The notes: generated by a model from the letters alone, not told the origin. 64,000 bases of DNA from JACKCB01 sp964452775 (GCA_964452775.1 CAYVQP010000004.1:38373-102372); one strand, 5' to 3'; counted from the first letter of the stretch, positions 1 to 8,805 are shown. Translations and numbers: made by a program.

Positions 1-1218
1 ATAATGGTAGGGAAACTCTGCTATGGGCAGGAAAGAGCCATAGTCGCTAATTATCTGACCGCTATCGATCATGACGGCGGTGATCAGCGCGTGCCGGCTG
101 GAATCCACCCAGGGTGGGAAGGCCAGGTCGCGTATCGCCAACAGGCGCACCGCCAGGCCTAGCAGGACGATGCTCAAGAGGGCGAGATGCTCCCAGCGCC
201 AAGTGATTGTCCGGCGAGCCGGCGTCTGCCCCGGGCCGGTGGAGTTGTCGCCGCCCGCCCGCGACCGGGCGTTACCTCGCTGGAGCCACAACCCACAAGT
301 CAGGACCAGCATCCAGCCGCCGACGATCACCACCCATAACCCGGTTCTGCTCCAATGGACGCCGATAACCGTCAGCCATTGCCATATGATCGGCCAGGCA
401 GCCACGCCGAGCGCCAACGCCAGACCGGACCAGGCCAGCGGATCGAGAGCCGGAAGCCGGCCCCCGGCAAGCGGGCGCGCTCCAAGCCAGATGACGTGCC
501 CCAGCCGGTCACGCAGCCGGCGCGCGGCCCGTCCGCCAACAAGCAGCAGCACTCCCGGCAGCGGCAGCATGAGGATTGCCGCCGCCAGGATAAGCCACTC
601 ATTCCGCGCAATCTGCCCCAGGCCGGCCAGCGCGTCCGGCCAATTCAGCTGGTAACGGGTGGTGAAGTGCAAGTCGCCGGTATGGTCTACGCCGGCGCTG
701 GTTAAGACCCCGTCCGCGTCTACGTCCAGGTCATACGCCCAGATGGAGAGCTGGTTTCCGGCGTCGCCGGAAAGCTCCAGGGTGTAGACGCGACCGGCAG
801 AGTTGTTCTGGGGCGTGAACTCCAACGACAATGCGTCGTTGTGATCGAGGCGATCATTTTCGAAGGTGTTCCAAGCTACCCGCTGCCCGGCATCGTCAGT
901 GAGCGTAACCGTCATCGCGCCGGCGATTGGCTCTCCTTCCGGCTCATACTTTACCACAATAAACTCGACCCGATAGAGACCGTTGCGGGTGGGGCGAAGG
1001 GTCTGCCGGATGGAATCGCCCGGTCTGGGGGCCGGCAGCGCCGTGTTAAGCCGTCCCTGCTCAATGTCCACGGCCCGGATGGGGCCCGGCCAGCCGGCGG
1101 CCAGCGCCCAGATGGCGATTATCAGCGCGCCGAATAGGGCGAAAAGCCGGCGCCAGCGGCGCAGCAGCTTCTCCTTTGAGCGGGGTTGGCTATTCTCCAC
1201 AGCATCTGCCGGTCTCAT
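1..1218 (-). CDS. GT-C type membrane glycosyltransferase-like protein, 3' end cut by the window
   Basis: Reading the minus strand from ATG at 1218 gives 406 codons without a stop to base 1, so the C-terminus lies outside the window. After a basic N-terminus there is one TM segment (about residues 25-45). A soluble beta-rich region follows (about 55-190), including phrases such as LYRVEFIVVKYEPEGEP and YTLELSGDAGNQLSIWAYD. Then come several hydrophobic segments from about residue 200. Near residues 365-390 the sequence RLLAIRDLAFPPWVDSSRH looks like the first extracytoplasmic loop of PMT/GT-C enzymes, where an acidic residue near the first TM is catalytic. The family is inferred from this layout, not from a full domain. 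The likely role is transfer of sugar from a polyprenyl-phosphate donor at the membrane. It could also be a non-enzymatic membrane protein of the same fold. Confidence 0.6.
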   Translation of the reverse strand, partial: MRPADAVENSQPRSKEKLLRRWRRLFALFGALIIAIWALAAGWPGPIRAVDIEQGRLNTALPAPRPGDSIRQTLRPTRNGLYRVEFIVVKYEPEGEPIAGAMTVTLTDDAGQRVAWNTFENDRLDHNDALSLEFTPQNNSAGRVYTLELSGDAGNQLSIWAYDLDVDADGVLTSAGVDHTGDLHFTTRYQLNWPDALAGLGQIARNEWLILAAAILMLPLPGVLLLVGGRAARRLRDRLGHVIWLGARPLAGGRLPALDPLAWSGLALALGVAAWPIIWQWLTVIGVHWSRTGLWVVIVGGWMLVLTCGLWLQRGNARSRAGGDNSTGPGQTPARRTITWRWEHLALLSIVLLGLAVRLLAIRDLAFPPWVDSSRHALITAVMIDSGQIISDYGSFLPIAEFPYHY

Positions 1219-1354
1219 AGGGTAAGCATAGCACTCGCCCGGCGCGGTCGTCCATGTTGCCCGGCGACTGTTCGCCAAGCGCTTAGCTGCGCGCGCCCCC
1301 TGTGGTCAGGCTCACTTGGGAATGTCAGGGTCTGCGAAAGCGTAGCTTGCTGAA

Positions 1355-1381
1355 ACAAAAAGGCCCGGCAGAAACCGGGCC
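1355..1381 (-). terminator. Rho-independent terminator after the CAU tRNA
   Basis: On the minus strand, directly downstream of the tRNA, the 7-bp GC stem GGCCCGG/CCGGGCC with a short loop is followed by TTTTTG. This is a canonical intrinsic terminator and marks the end of the tRNA transcript. Confidence 0.8.
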
Positions 1382-1386
1382 AGTTG

Positions 1387-1458
1387 TGGCGCCAGCTGGA
1401 TTTGAACCAGCGACCTAGGGCTTATGAGTCCCCCGCTCTGCCACTGAGCTATAGCGCC
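1387..1458 (-). tRNA. tRNA with CAU anticodon (elongator Met or Ile2)
   Basis: The 72-nt minus-strand sequence folds as a cloverleaf. The acceptor is GGCGCTA/TGGCGCC, the D stem GCTC/GAGC, the anticodon loop CTCATAA, and the T arm GCTGG-TTCAAAT-CCAGC, with discriminator A and no encoded CCA. The anticodon is CAU. It is not an initiator by its normal first acceptor pair G-C. The choice between elongator Met and TilS-modified Ile2 cannot be made safely by eye. The anticodon stem has an A-G apposition at positions 31-39. It stands alone with its own terminator downstream. Confidence 0.92.
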
Positions 1459-1549
1459 GAGAGCGAACAACATTATAGCGAAATTGAACTCCCACGCAAA
1501 CGGCTTGGCGCTCAGCCGTTGCTGCACACTGGTCCTGTCTCAATCTTGT

Positions 1550-2506
1550 CTACCAGTTATTGTCCGCCGCGTAGCCCAGGCGCACCAACGCCTCGCCGGC
1601 AATCAACTTGAACAGCCAGCGCCGGTGCGCCGGCCAACTCCGCCAGCGCCCGACCGGCTTAAACTCCCCTTTCGGTTGCTGTGGGTCCCAGCTCACCCGG
1701 CCCTTATCCTTCATGGCTGACGAGCCTCGCACCTGCAGCGACGCAATCCGCTCAAAAGGAAAGCAGTCCGCGTCCAACTTGAAGTGACCGCATGCCGCCC
1801 GGACAAAACCGGCCGGGTCCGCCACCACGTCCTCGAAGCGCGCCAGCCAGTATCCTTCTCGCCCGGCAAATTCGCGGTCGCAGTGCATGACCATCTCCGC
1901 CGCCCGTCGCCAGCGCAAGCAGGCAAAGGAAAAACGGATCTGCGGCCACGTTCTGACCGTTGACTCCACCACATCCCTGCCGTCGCGCACCAGCACAAGC
2001 AAATGCTCTTTGGGGAACATGCGCGGAAAAGCATATAAGTATTGAACACTCGGCTCCTTCATCAGCACTCGCTTCCCTGCCGGGGTGCTGGCGTGCAAAT
2101 ACGCCATCATCCCGGCCCCCAGCAACGCCGGGAATGCCCCGTCTTCCAACTTGCCCTGGTTCTCTTCGTAAGTGTTCAGGAACTCGCCCTGCAGTTTGTC
2201 TACATCGCGATATAGCTGCAGTAAGGGCAACTCCCATATTTCCTGGGGAAAGGCATGCAGCTCGGGGTGCAATCTCAGCAATTCAGCCACATACACGGTG
2301 CCTGTGCGCTTCATGATCCCGTGGATCATCACTCCTGGCCCGCGCTCACGGCCTCGGATCTGCCCCACGAGATCTACCAGCGCCTCATTTGTCTCCGGCA
2401 TGGCCGCCGGCGCCCGGTAACTCGCGCTATCAAGCACATACCGGACATATCTCCGCACCTCGTAACCCTGCACGCCAAACAAGCTAATTACCTCACTTTG
2501 CCACAA
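1550..2506 (-). CDS. sulfotransferase family protein
   Basis: This 318-residue protein resembles PAPS-dependent sulfotransferases. Near residues 58-75, VMIHGIMKRTGTVYVAELL matches the 5'-phosphosulfate-binding loop that follows the first beta strand. Near residues 170-183, VLVRDGRDVVESTV matches the 3'-phosphate-binding motif with its Arg and Ser. These enzymes move sulfate from PAPS to a hydroxyl of a sugar, lipid or protein. The substrate cannot be told. No signal peptide is visible, so it is probably cytoplasmic. The length fits the Sulfotransfer_1/3 type families. Its flanking genes are a tRNA and a divergent membrane glycosyltransferase, which suggests but does not prove a role in modifying surface glycans. 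Confidence 0.8.
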   Translation of the reverse strand: MWQSEVISLFGVQGYEVRRYVRYVLDSASYRAPAAMPETNEALVDLVGQIRGRERGPGVMIHGIMKRTGTVYVAELLRLHPELHAFPQEIWELPLLQLYRDVDKLQGEFLNTYEENQGKLEDGAFPALLGAGMMAYLHASTPAGKRVLMKEPSVQYLYAFPRMFPKEHLLVLVRDGRDVVESTVRTWPQIRFSFACLRWRRAAEMVMHCDREFAGREGYWLARFEDVVADPAGFVRAACGHFKLDADCFPFERIASLQVRGSSAMKDKGRVSWDPQQPKGEFKPVGRWRSWPAHRRWLFKLIAGEALVRLGYAADNNW

Positions 2507-2692
2507 GCCTGAAAGTTACCAATACTAACACATCGGCGGCGCACTCCCTACATGTCGTTTGGCCTCTTCCGCACTTCGTCCTCGAACCGTACGTGCTGGC
2601 AGTCCTTTCAGAACGCCGCCACGCTGCTCCGTTACGCAACGATGCGACCGCTTCCGGCTAATTCAGCGGGGTAGTTGTCGTGCGCGCGACGC

Positions 2693-2720
2693 TTGACCTT
2701 TCAAGCGTCCTGGCTAAACT
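2693..2720 (+). promoter_or_regulatory. sigma-70-like promoter for the DUF2723 gene
   Basis: TTGACC at 2693-2698 is followed after 16 bp by TAAACT at 2715-2720, about 11 bases before ATG 2732. The expected start of transcription is only a few bases before that ATG. This argues against an upstream TTG start at 2675, which would place the promoter inside the coding region. Confidence 0.5.
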
Positions 2721-2731
2721 GTCCGGCTGAT

Positions 2732-5700
2732 ATGAGTAGCGTCCAAATTGCGACCGCCGGACATCGCCTGCCGGCCGCCAGTGTGCTTATATCTTCCGGC
2801 TGCGCACTGTTGTTGGCCGGCGTATTTGGTCTGGCGGCCGGCCGGCTGCTCTACGAAGGGTTCTTTCCCCGGCTGCTGTGGTTGGGGCGGCCTTTGCCGG
2901 CGCTGACCCTGGCGTTGCTCACGGGTGCGGGCGGTCTCTTATTGTGGCGGCTGCTGTGGCGCCGGCTGGGCGATCCGCTGGCGGCGCTGGTCCCGTTTCT
3001 GCCCGCGTCGCTGAACCTGCTGTACCTGCCACAGAGCGGCGTAGAGCTGGTCTATAGCCGCCTGTTGTTTGCAGGGGCGATCTGGCTGGGCTCGCTCTTA
3101 CTCTATCGGCTGATGGCGGGGAAGCGTTTCCTGTGGGTGTGGCTACTTGGCGGCCTGCTGCCCATTTATCTGCTGACCATGGGGCGCACCGTGGGGAGGG
3201 CGGACACCTTTGAGTTCCAGGTGGTCATCCCGCAGCTCGGCATCGCCCACCCGACCGGCTATCCGCTATACATGCTTCTCGGCCATATGTTCACCTACAT
3301 TCCGCTTGGCAGCGTCGCCTGGCGGATCAACCTGGCCTCGGTCGTCTTCGCGCTCCTGGCGACGCAGGCGCTCTTCATGACCGGCAGGCAGATCAGCCGG
3401 CGAGAGACTCCTGCCTTGCTGGCGGCCCTGCTGTTCGGTCTCATGCCCATCTTCTGGAGCCAGGCGATTGAGGCTGAAGTGTATGCCCTGCACGCGCTGA
3501 TAGTGACCATCTCCCTGTACCTGATGACCGGGTTGCTGATTGAGACGCGGGCCGGCAACGAAGCCGATAGCGCGCGGGTTCGCCGGCGGCAATACGCCCT
3601 GGCGTTGACGCTTGGGCTGGGGCTGACCAACCATTTGACGACGGTCGTTTTGTTGCCGCCGGCCGGCCTGACCCTGCTCTTCGTCTGGCGCAGGCAGCGA
3701 CCGGCATGGGGGCAAATTGGCGGGCTGACCCTGGCATTCTTGGCCCCGTTGCTGTTGTATGCCTATCTGCCGCTTCGCTGGGCGCAGGTAAACCAGGAGG
3801 CGATGGGCTGGGCGCGTCTGTTTGATTGGGTAGTAGGTGGGCGCTTTCAAGGGGCCTTGCAATTGAATGCCTGGCTGCGCGAGCCGGCCCGTTATGCCAT
3901 CGTTGGGCGACTGCTGGCTGCGGAGTGGCGACCACTCCTGGTGCTGTTGCCGGCTCTGCTCGGCCTGTTCGATCTCTTTCGTCGCCGCTGGCAAATTGCA
4001 CTCATCCTGTTGCTCGCCTGGTTGGGCACCCTCTTCTACGGGCTGAGCTACCACGTGCCTGACCTGGCGGTCTTTTTGTTGCCGGCGCACCTGGTGAAGG
4101 CGCTGTGGTGGGCGGCCGGCCTGGCGCTGATTGTTGAGATTATCGCCCGTTGGGGAGGTCGCGCGGCCCAATTGATGTTGGGGGCTTTGGCGACGATTGT
4201 GCTGGGATTGATCCTGACCCCGGCAGGCCGCGAACACTGGCGGACGGTTGATCGCTCGCGCGATGATGGCCGGGTAGCCTGGGCGACCGCTGCCCTGGCG
4301 GAACCAGGGCAAGGGGCTGCGCTGCTGGCGGATAGCGAGAAGTTCCCGCCGCTGTATTACTTGCAGCAGGCGGAAGGGCTGCGGCCGGACCTGGAAATTA
4401 TGGTCTTGCCGGACGAGGCCGCCTATCGGGCCGAGTTGTCCGCCCGAATTGCGCGCGGGCAGCCTGTCTACCTGGCTCGTCTGTTGCCCGGCCTGGAAGG
4501 GAGCTATCACCTGCGTTCAGCGGGAGCATTGACCGAGGTGGGCGTTGGGCCGTTGCGGGAGCCGCCGGCAAACATGACCCCGGCCGCCCTGGATATTGAC
4601 GGCATTCGACTCATTGGCTACGAGCTGTCGCCGGAATCAGCCTATGACCCGGCTGCGGCCGATCTGACTCTGTACTGGCAGGCGAATACGCCGATTTCGA
4701 CGCCCTTGCTCGTCTACACGCGCTGGCAGGGAGCGGATTACGCCGGCGAGCCGATCCCGCGCACCGGCCAGCACCCGGCTAACAACGACTATCCGACGGT
4801 CGCCTGGGAGCCGGGCGAGATCGTGCCCGACTTCCATCTGTTGCCCAGACCGGTGGTCAGCCGGCCGGAGGAGATGACCCTGCAAGTGGCGTTAGCTCCT
4901 CCGTTTACCGCGGCTGAAGAGCTTGAATGGCACAATGTAACAACGACGCTCGTGGAGCCGCCGGCGTTTCTCCCGCCGGGCGAAACGCTGCGTCTGGAAG
5001 TCGGTACAACGGCGCTGGACAGCGTCCTGGCAGCCAACCGGGTGCGACCCGGCTCGCTGTTGCCCCTGCTGGTGAGCGGCTACGGCGATGGTTCCGACGA
5101 ACTGAGTTTCTCGCTGGCGCCGGCTGCCGGAGAGCTTCCAGTTCCTCGTCCCGGGCAGCTCCCGGCCTCGTTAGACGGTATGGCGCCGTTTGTGCGGGCC
5201 GCTGAAGTAATGATAGACCTGCCTGCCGGGACGTACGTGATTTATGCGGATCATTCTTCAGCCGGCGCGCGCTGTGGTTGGCTGCGCGCCGCCAGCGAAG
5301 GCTGCGCTCTGGCAAAGGTCGAGGTGAGCGGCACGCCCCTGCCGGCCGGCGCAACAAACTTTGATGATCAGATCGCTTTGCTGGGCATTGATATCGCCGA
5401 GTATGAGCTACAGCCGGGCGGCCTGCTCGATGTTACCCTGGAGTGGCAATCGCTCGCGCCAATGAGCGAGGATTACACGCTATTCCTGCAGGTGCTTGAC
5501 GAGCAGGATCGCATTGTCGGGCAGGTAGATAGTTGGCCCTTACAAGGGACCCTGCCGACCAGCGCCTGGCCGGCCGGCGAGCGGATTACGGATAGATACC
5601 AGATACAATTGGCTTCTGATTTGCCGGCGGGAGCGTATCGGCTGGTCGCCGGCTGGTACTTGCTGGCTACGTTGGAGCGGCTGCCCGTGCTGGATGACGC

Positions 5701-5755
5701 CGGCAACGTCGTGGATGACCGGCAGATCGTGCCCGGCCTGTCCGTTCCGCAGTGA
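2732..5755 (+). CDS. DUF2723 family membrane glycosyltransferase with beta-sandwich tail
   Basis: The protein has about 1007 residues. The first half carries ten or more TM segments and the DUF2723 (PMT-like, GT-C) signature around GRADTFEFQVVIPQLGIAHP and TGYPLYMLLGH, where the acidic pair is the expected catalytic site in the first outer loop. It likely transfers sugars from a polyprenyl-linked donor on the outer face of the membrane. The second half is soluble. It contains at least two repeats of a beta-sandwich-like module (LIGYELSPE... near residue 630 and LLGIDIAEYEL... near residue 895) ending in a Pro-Ala-Gly-X-Tyr pattern. The same module occurs in the GT39 protein at 37.9-40.7 kb. 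ATG 2732 is chosen over TTG 2675 because a promoter-like sequence lies between them. The stop overlaps the next reading frame. Confidence 0.85.
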   Translation: MSSVQIATAGHRLPAASVLISSGCALLLAGVFGLAAGRLLYEGFFPRLLWLGRPLPALTLALLTGAGGLLLWRLLWRRLGDPLAALVPFLPASLNLLYLPQSGVELVYSRLLFAGAIWLGSLLLYRLMAGKRFLWVWLLGGLLPIYLLTMGRTVGRADTFEFQVVIPQLGIAHPTGYPLYMLLGHMFTYIPLGSVAWRINLASVVFALLATQALFMTGRQISRRETPALLAALLFGLMPIFWSQAIEAEVYALHALIVTISLYLMTGLLIETRAGNEADSARVRRRQYALALTLGLGLTNHLTTVVLLPPAGLTLLFVWRRQRPAWGQIGGLTLAFLAPLLLYAYLPLRWAQVNQEAMGWARLFDWVVGGRFQGALQLNAWLREPARYAIVGRLLAAEWRPLLVLLPALLGLFDLFRRRWQIALILLLAWLGTLFYGLSYHVPDLAVFLLPAHLVKALWWAAGLALIVEIIARWGGRAAQLMLGALATIVLGLILTPAGREHWRTVDRSRDDGRVAWATAALAEPGQGAALLADSEKFPPLYYLQQAEGLRPDLEIMVLPDEAAYRAELSARIARGQPVYLARLLPGLEGSYHLRSAGALTEVGVGPLREPPANMTPAALDIDGIRLIGYELSPESAYDPAAADLTLYWQANTPISTPLLVYTRWQGADYAGEPIPRTGQHPANNDYPTVAWEPGEIVPDFHLLPRPVVSRPEEMTLQVALAPPFTAAEELEWHNVTTTLVEPPAFLPPGETLRLEVGTTALDSVLAANRVRPGSLLPLLVSGYGDGSDELSFSLAPAAGELPVPRPGQLPASLDGMAPFVRAAEVMIDLPAGTYVIYADHSSAGARCGWLRAASEGCALAKVEVSGTPLPAGATNFDDQIALLGIDIAEYELQPGGLLDVTLEWQSLAPMSEDYTLFLQVLDEQDRIVGQVDSWPLQGTLPTSAWPAGERITDRYQIQLASDLPAGAYRLVAGWYLLATLERLPVLDDAGNVVDDRQIVPGLSVPQ

Positions 5756-5769
5756 GTCTGGAGGATAGC

Positions 5770-6597
5770 GTGGCGAACATTCTGCCCATCGCGGTCGTGA
5801 TCCCGCACAGCGGCCTGGCGATACCGCCGGAAGTAGCGGGTCGTATTGCGCTGGATGAAGGGCAGATATTTGATGAGGCGGATGCGCACGCGGATCTGAT
5901 CTTCGATTTTCGCGAGCGAGTGCTGCATTGGGTCGTATTCCCATTCGCCAGGGCCGTTGTGGATGTAAATCGGGGGCCGGACCCGGCAGGTAACCGGCCG
6001 GGAGACGGCATTGTGAAGCGCCAGACCAGCTATGGGGCGGTGGTCTACCGGCCGGGAATGGAACCGGAGTCGGCGCTGGAAGAGGCGATGATCGCTCGCT
6101 ATTGGGCCGATTGGCATCGCCGGCTGCAAGAGATTGAGGCCGACCGGCGGGTGAAATTGGTGATTGACGCGCATACCATGGCTGCCTTTGGGCCGTCGCA
6201 TTACGATGATCCGGCCGCGTTGCGACCGCGTGTGTCCGTCTCCAACCTGGGCGATTTCGACGCATATCCCCATCCGGAGCGACAACAACTATCAGCCGCG
6301 CCGGAGCTCGTGCTGGCCCTGGCGCGTGAATTGGGCGCATCGCTGGCCGGCGTGCCGGCGCTGTGTCCTGTTGGAGAGGATGTCGCCGTCAACGCCCCCT
6401 TCTATGGCGGTTGGGATCTCTGGCAACACGGAGGGGCGCATCAACCATGGTTGATGGTTGAAGTGAATCGGGCGCTATACGTGGGCGAACAGACGGGCGG
6501 ATCGGGCGCGGTGCGGGCCGATGCAGCACGTATTGAACTGCTGCGCACAAAGCTATGGGAAGCAATCAGCCGGCTGGCGAGCGAATTGTCCTTCTGA
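5770..6597 (+). CDS. N-formylglutamate amidohydrolase family protein
   Basis: This 275-residue protein matches the FGase family (PF05013). Visible features are VVIPHSG near the N-terminus, DEADAHADLIFDF, VVDVNRGPDP, a DAHTM motif where His and Asp would bind Zn, and a C-terminal WLMVEVNRALY. Family members hydrolyse N-formylglutamate or related N-acyl amino acids and act in the cytoplasm. GTG 5770 is preferred because GGAGG sits five bases before it. A GTG at 5752 overlapping the upstream stop is an alternative (281 aa). A histidine-degradation role is possible because hutU occurs in the window, but that gene is 43 kb away, so this link is weak. Confidence 0.8.
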   Translation: MANILPIAVVIPHSGLAIPPEVAGRIALDEGQIFDEADAHADLIFDFRERVLHWVVFPFARAVVDVNRGPDPAGNRPGDGIVKRQTSYGAVVYRPGMEPESALEEAMIARYWADWHRRLQEIEADRRVKLVIDAHTMAAFGPSHYDDPAALRPRVSVSNLGDFDAYPHPERQQLSAAPELVLALARELGASLAGVPALCPVGEDVAVNAPFYGGWDLWQHGGAHQPWLMVEVNRALYVGEQTGGSGAVRADAARIELLRTKLWEAISRLASELSF

Positions 6598-6682
6598 TGG
6601 CCGCATACACCGCTGCAAAAACTGTTCTGCCCCGTGCGTCTAATGGAAATGAGAGCAAGAGTGTCGCCGGCGAGGTAGTTCT

Positions 6683-7615
6683 ATGATCCAATTGTTGGGC
6701 CGAAAGCTGCTTACCCTGATTATCTTCATCCCACTGCTGAGCATGCTGGGTTACTTCTTCGCTTCGACGCATCCGGCCAACGACATGCCGGCGGAAGGAG
6801 ACCCGGCCTCAATCGCTGAGAGCGACTCGTATCCGGCATACATCCAGGGTGTGTTGCGCGGCGATTTAGGCGAAATTGGGACAACGACGATCAGCGAACT
6901 CGTGTGGACCAGCGTCAAGAATAGCCTGGTGCTCCTGAGCCTGACCATGTTGTTGACCTTTGTTTTGGGTCCGCTGTTCGGCTATCTCTCTATTTCGCGA
7001 CGCACCCGGCGTATCCGCCCGCTGGCGTTGATCATCATGACTGCCGGCCAATCAATGCCCGGCTTCTTCCTGGGCGTCACGGTCCTGGCGTTGATGCTCT
7101 ATGGCATCTTTTCGCTGACCGCCGGCTCCTTGCCGTTGCCCATCAGCGGATATGGCCTGGATGAGCATCTGATACTGCCGGTGTTGGTGCTGGCAATTGG
7201 TCCGACATTGCAGGTGGCGCGGGTAACGGCGAACTTGCTGGAAAATGAGCTTCAGCAAGATTATATTCGCCTTGCGCAAAGCAAGGGATTGGGCTGGAAT
7301 GCGGTGTATTGGCGACATGCCTTTCCGAATATCGTGGCGGCGGTCATCTTGACCATGGGCCGCTCTACCCGCTGGCTGATCGGCGGGCTGATCGTGGTGG
7401 AATCGCTCTTTCTTTGGCCGGGCATCGGGCGGGTCTTTGCCTACGCCGTAGGCATCCGGCTGGACGGCCGGGCTCCGCTGCAATACTACTTGCAGCCGGA
7501 GCTGCTGGCGACCCTGTTCGTCATTTTCGGCTTCGGGCTGCTCCTGGCCGATGTTGTTTCCAGCGTGCTGGCATTCTGGTCGGATCCCCGGCTGAGCAAG
7601 CCCGCCGAAGCGTAA
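6683..7615 (+). CDS. ABC transporter permease, DppB/OppB type
   Basis: The protein is 310 residues with six likely TM segments. The permease EAA-type loop is seen as LQQDYIRLAQSKGLGWNAVY around residues 193-212, followed by WRHAFPNIV, as in dipeptide/nickel/oligopeptide permease subunit 1. It forms the membrane channel together with the next gene, 23 bases downstream. GAGGTAG lies before the ATG as a ribosome site. Compared with typical DppB, the N-terminal loop after TM1 (about residues 25-60) is rather short and the DppB gating region is modified. No binding protein or ATPase is encoded beside the pair, so the substrate is unknown. Confidence 0.85.
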   Translation: MIQLLGRKLLTLIIFIPLLSMLGYFFASTHPANDMPAEGDPASIAESDSYPAYIQGVLRGDLGEIGTTTISELVWTSVKNSLVLLSLTMLLTFVLGPLFGYLSISRRTRRIRPLALIIMTAGQSMPGFFLGVTVLALMLYGIFSLTAGSLPLPISGYGLDEHLILPVLVLAIGPTLQVARVTANLLENELQQDYIRLAQSKGLGWNAVYWRHAFPNIVAAVILTMGRSTRWLIGGLIVVESLFLWPGIGRVFAYAVGIRLDGRAPLQYYLQPELLATLFVIFGFGLLLADVVSSVLAFWSDPRLSKPAEA

Positions 7616-7638
7616 GCCGGAAGAAGAAGGGCCGTCAG

Positions 7639-8643
7639 ATGAGACGCACAGCAACACGCGAAGTCAATTATCCCTTGATCTTTGGCGGCATCCTGGTGGC
7701 CGCCTTTGTTGCGCTGGCAATCTTCGGGCCATTGCTGACAACGCACGATCCCATGGAGCCAAACCGCACCATGAAGCTTGGCGAGACGTGGGTGACTGCC
7801 CCTTATAGGCCGGGAGAATTGCCGCAATTTGTCCTCGGTTCGGATGAGATCGGGCGTGATTTGTTGACCCGCATTATCTGGGCGATCCGGCCAACCATCA
7901 TTGTCTGCCTGGTGGTGGTGGCCGTGCGCATGCTTGGCGGTATCTTGCTCGGGTTGACCGCCGGCTGGTACGGCGGCCGGGTCGAGCGCTTCATTGACAG
8001 TCTGATCGGCGCGGCGCTGGCCATCCCGGTATTGGTGTTTGCCATTGCCGTCATCGCCTATCTGGGGGTTGAGCGTGGGCTGACGGCGTTTGTGGTCGCG
8101 CTGACGCTTACCGGCTGGGCCGAGACTGCCGCCTTTGTGAAGGACCGCACCCGCACGACGATGCAGGCGCCTTATATCGAAGGGGCGCATGCCATCGGCC
8201 TGAAGCCAAACAAGATCCTGTCGCGCTACGTCTTGCCGCAACTGTGGCCGGTGCTGCCCTCGATGATCTCCTTTGAACTGGCAACCGTGCTGCTGTTAGT
8301 CGCCGAACTGGGCTTCCTGGGTATTTTTATCGGCGGCGGCTTTGTCTATGGCGTGCCGATGGCGGACAGCGCCAGCGACTTCATGATCACCACCTCCGGC
8401 CAACCGGAGCTGGGTCAATTGCTGGCGGATTTCTGGTCCAAGATTATCCGCACCCCCTGGATTCCCTTCTTTGTGGGCGCGGTGGTCTTCCTGCAGATCT
8501 TCGCCTTCAACCTGCTGGGGGAGGGCTTGCGCCGGCACATGGACGTAACCCGGCCGGGCGCGCGCTTCTCGCTGGCCCGGCTGTTCTCGCGAAATAAGCG
8601 TTCCGCCAACCTAACTCCGGGGATGGGCGCGCAGCAGGTATGA
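7639..8643 (+). CDS. ABC transporter permease, DppC/OppC type
   Basis: The protein is 334 residues. It has an N-terminal TM near residues 14-34 and then the family phrase VLGSDEIGRDLLTRIIWAIR, typical of OppC/DppC (FGTDxxGRDxxSR). The EAA loop is visible as IEGAHAIGLKPNKILSRYVL. ATG 7639 is used because it starts the conserved N-terminus after the upstream stop. The same frame stays open further upstream but overlaps DppB and gives no family match. It pairs with the DppB-like subunit. The insertion around residues 235-275 (FVYGVPMADSASDFMITTSG) lengthens the last periplasmic loop. The transported peptide or metal is not predictable. Confidence 0.87.
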   Translation: MRRTATREVNYPLIFGGILVAAFVALAIFGPLLTTHDPMEPNRTMKLGETWVTAPYRPGELPQFVLGSDEIGRDLLTRIIWAIRPTIIVCLVVVAVRMLGGILLGLTAGWYGGRVERFIDSLIGAALAIPVLVFAIAVIAYLGVERGLTAFVVALTLTGWAETAAFVKDRTRTTMQAPYIEGAHAIGLKPNKILSRYVLPQLWPVLPSMISFELATVLLLVAELGFLGIFIGGGFVYGVPMADSASDFMITTSGQPELGQLLADFWSKIIRTPWIPFFVGAVVFLQIFAFNLLGEGLRRHMDVTRPGARFSLARLFSRNKRSANLTPGMGAQQV

Positions 8644-8672
8644 CGCCCGGGCGCGGCCGGCGCGCCGCGTAC

Positions 8673-8701
8673 TTGATCGCCTCTTCGCCGGCGGCTATAA
8701 T
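8673..8701 (+). promoter_or_regulatory. promoter of tRNA-Leu
   Basis: TTGATC at 8673-8678 and a perfect TATAAT at 8696-8701 are separated by 17 bp. The mature tRNA starts 12 bases after the -10 box. This is the best-formed sigma-70-like promoter in the window. Confidence 0.8.
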
Positions 8702-8712
8702 AACCATCGAAT

Positions 8713-8794
8713 GCCCTGGTGGCGGAATTGGCATACGCGGTAGGTTGAGGGCCTATGCCCTACGGGCGTGGAGGTTCGAGTCCTCTCCAGGGCA
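8713..8794 (+). tRNA. tRNA-Leu(GAG)
   Basis: The 82-nt sequence begins GCCCTGG and ends CCAGGGC plus discriminator A. It has a type II variable arm (GCCCTACGGGC), the Leu-type D arm, and a T arm with GTTCGAGTC. The anticodon loop TTGAGGG gives anticodon GAG, reading CUC/CUU leucine codons. No CCA is encoded. It is followed by an intrinsic terminator. Confidence 0.95.
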
Positions 8795-8805
8795 TCAAGC
8801 AGGGT

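Noticed and set aside
2520..2670. Possible group II intron 3' remnant (minus strand reads CACGTACGGTTCGAGGA, like a domain V right arm)
   Set aside because: The complementary left arm of domain V is absent and no reverse transcriptase is nearby. The likeness rests on about 15 bases.
2675..2731. TTG start adding 19 residues to the DUF2723 protein
   Set aside because: A promoter-like TTGACC-16-TAAACT lies inside this stretch and there is no ribosome site for the TTG.
3266..4510. Long minus-strand open frame opposite the DUF2723 gene
   Set aside because: Its product is Gln/Arg/Pro-rich with no domain and lies in a strongly supported plus-strand gene. It is a codon-bias shadow of high-GC DNA.
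5770..6597. Member of a histidine-use operon with hutU
   Set aside because: The two genes are about 43 kb apart on opposite strands and no other hut gene is present.
7309..7638. Upstream extension of the DppC reading frame
   Set aside because: It overlaps DppB, has no family similarity and lacks a ribosome site. The family N-terminus begins at ATG 7639.
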